This document shows positions 57,235 to 64,000 of a stretch of DNA of 64,000 bases, piece by piece. The position numbers and the translations under genes were made by a program. The stretch comes from Phoronis australis (Eukaryota; Phoronida; Phoronidae). The stretch is taken from positions 1 through 64,000 of the forward strand of contig NMRA01000411.1 in assembly GCA_002633005.1 (NCBI GenBank). The letters run 5' to 3'. The notes beneath the pieces were generated by a model. That model worked only from the letters and a program-made list of their open reading frames with translations. It made no database searches and was not told the DNA's origin. Positions within the stretch are counted from its first letter, which is position 1, and every line of letters begins with the position of its first letter.

Positions 57235-57545
57235 AGTTGGTTTATTTAGCCAAATATTTTTAAACTATAGATTTTGACTGAGTATAAGTATCTGAAAGTT
57301 GAAATTTCTGTAGAGTTTGATTTTATATTTTTATTTCCTTGTCGTTTCATACAACTTTTTATTGTTTATTTCTCATAAAATCGCAGAACCCCTGTTTTAA
57401 TATCACTTCATGCAAAAATGGAACATTTTGAAAACAATTTCTTTAACATTTTAAAGAACAGTGCAAAGAACATGATACCTCATGCGAATCTCATCAGCCG
57501 TTTCTGAGATAAAATGTTCCGAGGTTAACCAAATTTGGGCATTTT
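57235..57545 (+). repeat. Dispersed ~0.5-kb repeat, copy 3
   Basis: Contains TTTAGCCAAATATTTTTAAA then CTATAGATTTTGACT, GAAAGTTGAAATTTCTGTAGA, ATATCACTTCATGCAAAAATGG and TTTCTGAGATAAAATGTTCC, collinear with 5095-5590 and 17035-17535 but more diverged. Confidence 0.5.
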
Positions 57546-58630
57546 GCTAGGGTCCTGGATAACCTTAAATGAAAATTTAGTTTCTTAGACGGAATGCAGT
57601 ATATTTGCTTCTTTAAATTAAGGCCGAAACACAACCCGCACCGGCGTGTTTACATAGTTGTGCACAGATTGTAACATGTAATTTGTAAAGTTGGTCGCAG
57701 GTACAAAAATAAATTTTGAAACATGGTATTGAAAATGCAGTACGCTGTTTTTAACTTAGGAGTCCCACTGGAGTGCATGTTCTTAAACGACCATAACTTT
57801 CTGATCCTAATCAATTAATTTGAGAGCACGGGCGTGATTGGACTATATGAAGTGATTAAAAGTACACGTCGATTAAGCACATCCAACGCGTAGAGGCGGG
57901 TGTATTGGTTTAAGAACCCTTTGACGCTTCATGATTATCTGGCTACTAATAATTATATTTTCGCCCTCCGTCGTTTTCCAGAAAAGAAGTAGGTACGTGA
58001 CACCTATACATGGGTCCAAGCATTTACTGCCAAAATTGTGATTCATAACTGTGCCTACTCGACAAACAAATTAATCGAGTTGTTGAGCAATGCTCTGTAA
58101 TCGTGTAACTCTGAAAATTTTTGATATTTTTATCACAATGGGAATATTTCGTCACATGAAATTCATGGGGACAGGCCCAGTCATGCACAGGTGGATAATG
58201 TTCAAAACAGTGTCCTAGCTTTTGAACTTTCGGTTTTCAGTCCCCAGTATTAATCACACGTGAGATACTTTCCTTTTGTTTTCACCCGCTTCAGGACATG
58301 ATAAGATGAGTGTAATCAGACGGAAGATGTAATTCCGCAAACTTACGGCCGAAAACGCATTTTGGGATTACTGTTGGAAGGGCTAAACTTCTTAAAGCTA
58401 TTATTTGTGACAAAACCTGTAAAGTGACAAAATAAGCTGTGCTTGTGATTGAAGGGTTATTGCGGAGCTTGTGGGTGGGTTTGATTCCGCACTACTGCTA
58501 ATTTGTATGAAATTCTTTTCATCGCAAAGAATGCGCGAGTCCAATGAAAAGTCTAAACGATGCTAATTAGTGAATCTGTGTAATAATTAGCTCAAAGTTT
58601 AATCATTTTTGTAGCAGAAACAACGCCAAA

Positions 58631-59865
58631 ATGAATATGGAACAGAAAAGCTTCTACCAAAACAAAAACGATAGTAAAGACACTGAGCTTACTCTAATCA
58701 GCATGGCTAACGATAGCGGGTTCTTCGCAGATGACCCTACTTCGTCCAAGGGCCAAGATAACGATGACAGCCTAGCAAAAACAGTCGATGATACCTGTGA
58801 AGTCTCGAGTGAAAACAACACGGGTGGCGACTCTTTCTGTAGTGTCCCGTTTAGTAATGAAAACACGACACTAGTTGATGGTGTTTCTTCTTTGGACGTC
58901 GAAGAAAAGAGATTGCCTACGTCCCGTTTGAAAGGGTTAAACCACGTGCTTCCACGTGCAAACCATCCGGCTAATGACACAGTGGAGGAAATGCAGGGCG
59001 ACACTTCAGACTCTACAGTTAAAGAAGTGGTAGACAATAACAACGAACCGGGACAATCTAAAATCTGTATTGAAAAGAGAAGAACCAAAAGCTGTGACGA
59101 GAGCAACTGTTCAGATTTGAATGACCCGGATGTAAGACGAAAAAAGACCTCAGGTTACCAAGGTGACAATACGCTGCAAGAAGGTTTTACAGGGGACCAC
59201 GTAAGCATGCATGGTGATGAAGACCAAGAAGGATACCGTCTTCAAATGGATGAAATGTCAGGTGGCCCACGTGACCAACTGTTGGGCTCTGGTCATGACG
59301 TGTTGGCGAATATATATGATTCACAGTACGTTCACATTGGGACGCAGAAACACTACCATGTTCACATTGACGGAAACGTAATACAAGTGCTACAGGAAGG
59401 GAATAACGGTAAGAAAACAGTAGATATCTATTTCAATAAAATGACGAAACTATACTACAGGCTTCCAGTTACCTGTACATTTTACTTTTAGTATACAATT
59501 ACGTCATACGTTCTGTTGTAGAGTGTTCGTCAGTGCTTCACTTTCACTGAATAGATCTCTACTTATAACATGTAGCATTATTTTCATGGGACATTAAAGG
59601 AAGAAAATCGTCATTGTCGAATACTTTTCCACTCGTGCATCCGAGCCATTTAAAGACTCCTGTCAACAAAACATAGATTTGAATCTAACTGTAAAACTAG
59701 TCCCCTGTGCGATTTGCAAACTAGCAAAGACCCTGTCTCACCGGTGATTTCCTAGCCAACGAAAACCCCGATGGGGCTCTGCCGGAAAAAAGCTCGGAAG
59801 AGCTCGCGGTGCCTCTAACGGAATCGTTTTGCATGTCTAGGACATGTGAAAAATATGGACAAGAT
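58631..59865 (+). CDS. RHIM-like motif protein, two recognised exons
   Basis: Exon 1 runs from ATG 58631 to about 59408, where AACG|GTAAGA is a strong donor. Exon 2 is 59756-59865 (acceptor ATTTCCTAG, donor GTAAGT) and keeps the frame (phase 1 in, phase 0 out). If the donor is not used, exon 1 continues to a stop at 59489-59491 (286 residues). Residues 1-220 are acidic, Ser/Asp/Asn-rich and probably disordered. Residues 226-248 read IYDSQYVHIG then TQKHYHVHIDG, which matches the RIPK1-type RHIM pattern (IY.S..I/V-x-I-G followed by alternating polar and hydrophobic residues and D/G-G). RHIMs assemble amyloid signalling fibres in RIPK1, RIPK3, TRIF and ZBP1. Exon 2 (NENPDGALPEKSSEELAVPL) is also disordered. 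No kinase, TIR or death domain is visible, so it may be an adaptor. The 3' end was not found. The RHIM assignment is by motif only; the usual glutamine is histidine. Confidence 0.65.
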
Positions 59866-60470
59866 GTAAGTATCTCAATTTTGGTCATTAGAAGAACCGT
59901 CATGTAGTGCCAACAAAAGCGTCGTCAGGCTACTGTTGTAGGCCTAGTAAGCTGCCGACAAAGCCAAATCATCCTCTGAATGAAGGGTTGTGGACGGGAA
60001 AACACCAGTAGTGTCCTAAAGAGTCCAAACACCTTTATCCGAAAGACACCCTGGGGACTTTTTTTGAACGCGAAGTCTTTTCTGTACAACGAACGTTTCG
60101 GGAAGATTGCCTACTGGTGCTCTTGTTCTGAAATCATTCGCCTGGGTTGTTTGTTGTTATCTGTTTACGTGTTCTCAGTAAGTAACTGGTGCAGTAACGG
60201 TAAAGTCGTTGACTTATCATAATTCTTTCTAGCGAAATTTCTGTGATTAAAATGTGACCCACTTTTTTGAAACTCGTGACGATAATTCATGTGACAGTGA
60301 TAAGCTGGGTCTGAGCTTCCATGTGTATAATCTTCTGAAAAATGTCAGCCTGCACTTGACATTTTGTTAGACGGACAGTGGTCGGTGAACTAAGACTCAT
60401 GGAACACAGACCATTCACCAATTTTCAAAACGTGAAATGTAAATTTTTATCCATCCGGGAAAGTTCATCG

Positions 60471-60630
60471 TCAAAGAGAAATTAAATCTGTTCAACTGGG
60501 CTACGGTAATTACTAAAAATCCTTTACGGACCTCGTGAGCGTTCCGCTTCCATCTTCATGGACGCTCTCAAGGGATTAGGGATTTTATGAAGCACCGTGG
60601 TCTAGTTGAAGAGATTTAATTTCTCTTTGA
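60471..60630. repeat. 160-bp fold-back hairpin
   Basis: The ends TCAAAGAGAAATTAAATCT and AGATTTAATTTCTCTTTGA are exact inverse copies. TTCAACT..GCTACGG / CCGTGGTCTAGTTGAA and AAAATCC..GAGCGT / ACGCTCTC..GGATTTT continue the pairing inward around a short loop. It has no coding capacity and probably is a small fold-back MITE. Confidence 0.85.
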
Positions 60631-61059
60631 TTATAATTTTCTCAACAGTTAATGACCACGTGAGACAATGGTAATGTATTCAGGCATTGTTCCAACATTG
60701 GTCACTCAGTTGATGACGTTAGGATTATATCTCAGAATCTGACAATAAAATAATATGACTGCAGGTTCATTTTACACTGAATGCCAACAACAGCTACTCT
60801 CCGTAGACCTAAGCCAATCACAAGAAAAACTAGGGCTGTTACGTGCTGCGCTTGTAGCATGAGGTTATGAAGGTAAAAACGTGAGTGACCTTACGTTTTC
60901 GCGAGTTTCTTGCGTCTATGGAACGTACCCTAGACGCCTTTCAACGTGGAACAATGGTACCAATTATTTGTATTGTGACTGCCAAAAACTCGATTTTTTG
61001 TATGCACACACCTAAACATATACCAAATAGTCGAGATTAATTTAATTAAAAGTTCATGT

Positions 61060-62190
61060 TCAATTCAACGCTTCGTTTTTTCATTAGACATCATCAGGAT
61101 CATATTTACAACAAATTTAAAACAACAAACGCCAACATACAGTTCAGGTAACATTCATTGAGTGAAGTGAGAGATACATAGAATATAGTCAGTAGCTGTT
61201 CATCACCATAGTTGCAGGGTCACTGAGCTCTGCATGTTATTCAGAGAATCAGTGGCATGCTGGTTCTGAATGGACAATGACTCTTTAATGTAAAGTAACT
61301 CCTTATTAGGTTCTCTGCAGATAATACTAACAGAGTTGGCTTGGTGATTGTAGCTAAAACAATGACTATATCTGTTACTTTTCTCTGATGTTCTTTCAAC
61401 CTGTCACAGAGACGTCTCTGTGTGAGTCCTGTATAGAATTCCTTACAGTTGTCACAATCAACCTTATACACAACATTGCTCTTGTTCAATAAAGGGATGG
61501 GTGACTTCTGTTTACACAGCATACTGGAAAGTTTCCGAAGGGCTTTGAAAACTATCAGTTCAACTGCAGGGTCTATGCAATGAATAAGGCGAGATAATTG
61601 ACGTTTCAATTTTATACTACCATAAGATAAAGCCCAGAAAAACTGGGCTTACGATACACAGATGTAACAACGGTGCTATTCTCATGTTTAACCAAGACAT
61701 CTAGAAAAGGTAAACACGACTCGCGCTCAGATTCAATGGTGAAGTTGATGGACGGATGCATATTGTTCATGTGATTAAAAAAGGTGTTGATTGAGCTCTT
61801 GGACGAAAACACAACAAACGTATCGTCCACATACCTACGATAAAATTGTGGTTTACAATCCGGTGGACAACTAGCCAGAGCCTCAGTCTCGAGATTGCAC
61901 ATGAAAATATTAGCTAACACTGGTCCCAGGGGTGAACCCATGGCTGCTCCGTCAATTTGATCATAAAAGTTATCATCAAACAGAAAATGGTTCTGTTTAA
62001 CAGCGATCGTGAGTAACTTACGTAATTGGTTATGAGTCAATTTATGGACCTTATCAACATCTAGACTGCACATAAATGGTGCATCATTAAGTGCACGGAC
62101 TTCAGTAACAAACTGAAAAGAATCTTTAAGTGTGTAGTCATTCTCACTGATAGGTTTGAGAATTTTAACTAGGAGACTAATTTAGTAACT
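61060..62190 (-). mobile_element. Penelope-like retroelement remnant (RT plus GIY-YIG)
   Basis: On the minus strand a reverse-transcriptase part (about 61612-62190) has MGSPLGPVLANIFM, the catalytic YRRYVDDTFVVF and LPFLDVLV. It is followed, after a frame break near 61610, by a GIY-YIG-type endonuclease part with VYKVDCDNCKEFYTGLTQRR and LCDRLKEHQ. This order, with a CxxC just before the endonuclease, is the hallmark of Penelope-like elements. An internal deletion joins SLDV to DKVHKL, the N-terminus is missing beyond about 62190, and the frame is broken, so it is inactive. A hammerhead-like box pair lies at its 3' side (61066-61098). Confidence 0.85.
61066..61098 (-). ncRNA. Degenerate hammerhead-like boxes of the Penelope-like element
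   Basis: The minus strand reads CTGATGA, then TGTCTAATGAAAAAAC, then GAAGCG. CTGATGA is an exact first core box. The second box is GAAGC where GAAAC is expected, and stem II is reduced to a weak GTC/AAC pair. Probably a decayed ribozyme of the type known in these elements. Confidence 0.35.
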
Positions 62191-62249
62191 GCAGGAGGTC
62201 TTATAGACGTTAATCGTTCTGGTTTGAGTATATTTTTAGATTCATTAAT

Positions 62250-62540
62250 TGATTAATTTTGTAACACTTTGCATGCGCGCACCCGGCCTCCAATATGGGT
62301 GTCTCGAATTCCTGACGTTGTGGACCTTTTGCTAACAAAAGTGCAGGCGGACTAAAAAAGTAAAAAAACGGGAGCACCACTGTGAAATGCGCGTTTGCGA
62401 TTATTTAGTGGACTTTTGTCCCATTTTCTCGGAGTTTTTGTCTCTCGGTGGCGGACCTTTTTGCCCACTTCGCCAAACGGAAGCTCGTTCGAGACCCCCC
62501 TCCCCTGGGCGCGCGCATGCTTTGTATTGGTTGCCAGGCA
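62250..62540 (+). promoter_or_regulatory. CpG-rich 5' region of the TRADD-N-like gene
   Basis: GC- and CpG-rich compared with its surroundings (CATGCGCGCACCCGGCC, GGGCGCGCGCATG), with CTCCAATATGG. It directly precedes the coding frame and could be its promoter and 5' UTR. Confidence 0.35.
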
Positions 62541-63067
62541 TACTTAGTCACAGTTGCTCGTTTCATAGTTCTTGTCAATCTTCCTGAGAACGTAAAGATG
62601 AGGATTTCCACAGAAGGTCCAGGGCTCGACCAAACCACTCGTGATCGAATGGACGAACAAATTATGGAAGACCTTAGAGACCACTCTACAGGCCTCCTCT
62701 CCACTCTAATTTCTGGAATACAGACTATTTCTTCTCGTCTATTGAACCTTTTCCAAGTTAGCCGTGGTTGCATTGAGCTCGTTCTTGTATCTCAGAGCAA
62801 AGATGCCGTGGAAGAATTTAAAAAGAAGATAAGAAATGGCGAACTCACAGACGAGGTCAAGAAACTGCTGATATCTGAGAACGTGAAAAAACTTGCAAAG
62901 GGAGCTGATTTTGGATTAAAAATTGATATAATTGAAGAAGAAATTCCGAAAGGTGGGTTTGTTTTACTAGCATAAATTTTGAATTTGTTGTTAATATACA
63001 TTTTCGTTTTATGTCATCCTGTGCTATAGAAATGAATCGGAGGCAGTTTATCGGATGGCTTAGTAAA
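62448..63067 (+). CDS. TRADD-N-like domain protein, two exons seen
   Basis: An open frame starts at ATG 62448, with a second in-frame ATG at 62598 (MRISTEGPGLDQ) that I think is at least as likely. It runs to a donor at 62952 (CCGAAAG|GTGGGT). The next exon, 63030-63067, follows GTGCTATAG, keeps the frame (EMNRRQFIGWLSK) and ends at a perfect AAA|GTAAGT donor; later exons are outside what I could follow. If unspliced, the first frame would stop at 62973-62975. After an amphipathic helix (QIMEDLRDHSTGLLSTLI), the core GCIELVLVSQSKDAVEEF, KKKIRNGELTDEVKKLLI and LKIDIIEEE matches the beta-alpha pattern of the TRADD N-terminal domain, where a strand precedes a helix with F(x)nYR(E/N)G(A/E)L. That fold occurs in metazoan death and NLR-type immune adaptors. 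The match is by pattern only. The gene lies on the same strand as the RHIM-like gene, 2.6 kb downstream. Confidence 0.6.
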
Positions 63068-63795
63068 GTAAGTTCCGTACAAGTATGATAATTTTATGTA
63101 TGATGACGAGTAAAATTTGAGGCTTTTAACTTGAAGTCGAAGGGTTTGTTTTTACACCATCACCAGCTACTTTGTTATTGACGGGAACGTCTGATCGGTT
63201 CACCTGAACGCTAAATTAAAAGCAATCATAGCCTAAATGATAATATTATGAACGATCAGTGCATGCGGAGACAAAATTTAAATGCCCAGGGGTATATAGC
63301 CAGGAGACGAGTTTTTGGGTCCTGGTTTGATGAAAAAGGCTGAGCCACGCAGCCCTAGTCAAAAGACAAGTTTTTCGAGAAACAGTCCCGGATTGAAAAT
63401 CTCTGTTTAAAACCTCGATCGTATATCTAGACACAATTGAGAGCTACAAGACACTTCGTTTACATTCAGGGTGCATTCACACACTAACGTGACAAAAAGT
63501 TGTAATAAATGATGCGAAGTTTGGTTGAAATGAGTCGAACTGCAAAAAAGCTCCTTTATCACCTGCTAATCGCACTGACTCAGAGGTAACGGTTAAGTTA
63601 GGGACAGAAGGTGTCTGTAACAATAACTGTCAACTCACAAACAGCTAGAGTAGCTTATATAAATCATAGTTGTGTAATTCTAGAATGCAATACATGCCAG
63701 TCATAATGGCCGTCGCTGTATGGAAAGCCAAAGCGGAAAGAAATCCAGGACACAAATTTTCTATTCAAGAACTAAATTCTCTGCAGGACCAAAAA
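63068..63795. other. Intron or intergenic sequence
   Basis: No further exon with matching phase could be supported. It is expected to be intron after the GTAAGT donor at 63068. Confidence 0.4.
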
Positions 63796-63799
63796 ATAT

Positions 63800-63965
63800 A
63801 CTCAAAACCAAAATTTATCGCGTCAGAACCTATAATTTTTCACGTCAGGAACAAAATTTAACACGTCAGGACCGAAAATTTATCACTCCAGGTCACAAAC
63901 TTTATCCCGCCAGAACACAAAATTTATCACGCCAGGACATACAAATTCTTGCCAGGAAAAAATTT
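63800..63965 (+). repeat. Imperfect ~22-25-bp tandem repeat
   Basis: Words of the type AAAATTTATCACGTCAGGAC recur six or seven times with changes (GCGTCAGAAC, CACGTCAGGA, CCCGCCAGAA, CACGCCAGGA). The open frame crossing it is by-product. Confidence 0.7.
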
Positions 63966-64000
63966 CATACAAGGAGACCACGTGACAATGACGAGGTCGT

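Noticed and set aside
58654-59106. 150-residue minus-strand frame with hydrophobic, signal-like look
   Set aside because: Antisense to the RHIM-like gene exon; acidic/serine-rich coding DNA gives hydrophobic leucine/serine antisense frames.
62387-62773. Overlapping plus and minus frames (66 and 122 codons) around 62.4-62.8 kb
   Set aside because: Shadows of the TRADD-N-like frame and its CpG-rich 5' region.
1-64000. CRISPR arrays, prokaryotic operons or phage systems
   Set aside because: Spaced introns, SINEs, LTR and Penelope-like elements show animal nuclear DNA; the tandem repeats lack spacer structure.

Overview
This window looks like nuclear DNA of an invertebrate animal. It is AT-rich, its genes are split by GT-AG introns, and it carries BEL/Pao, Ty3/Gypsy, Ty1/Copia and Penelope-like retroelements, 8-bp-TSD DNA transposons, fold-back elements and tRNA-derived SINEs. 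A RAD51AP1 orthologue plus RHIM-like and TRADD-N-like death-signalling domains fit an invertebrate deuterostome (lancelet or hemichordate) best, but I cannot fix the species from sequence alone.

Layout. 1-8 kb: mostly non-coding, with two candidate terminal exons of a minus-strand gene (3356-3784), a hammerhead-like Penelope remnant, a 36-bp perfect palindrome and a tRNA-like SINE. 8.5-14.1 kb: a 2,965-bp DNA transposon with 15-bp TIRs and a perfect 8-bp TSD, a ~575-bp fold-back element and several copies of a hairpin MITE. 14.4-15.35 kb: a diverged direct duplication. 16.29-22.27 kb: seven phase-consistent exons of RAD51AP1 on the plus strand (homologous recombination repair); the exon with the start codon was not found. 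22.96-34.36 kb: one minus-strand BEL/Pao element, its two diverged LTRs flanked by GGAAA-type target duplications, internally deleted and invaded by a short Copia element and by several Gypsy fragments. 36.85-40.7 kb repeats part of that region together with its flanking DNA, starting at a single N. 41.2-42.6 kb: decayed Gypsy gag between inverted repeats. 44.35-51.80 kb: ten phase-consistent minus-strand exons of an unrecognised gene whose protein ends in a hydrophobic multi-pass-like domain; two of its exons occur twice, again across a single N. 58.6-59.9 kb: a plus-strand gene with an acidic, disordered N-terminus and a RHIM-like motif. 61.0-62.2 kb: a decayed minus-strand Penelope-like element. 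62.4-63.1 kb: a plus-strand TRADD-N-like domain gene.

The most interesting biology is at the right end: an amyloid-type RHIM-like motif and a TRADD-N-like domain lie within 4 kb on the same strand, as neighbours or possibly exons of one gene. Together they suggest an innate-immune or cell-death signalling locus. The most important technical point is that both single-N positions are followed by sequence that backtracks, which looks like unmerged haplotypes joined head to tail rather than real tandem duplication.
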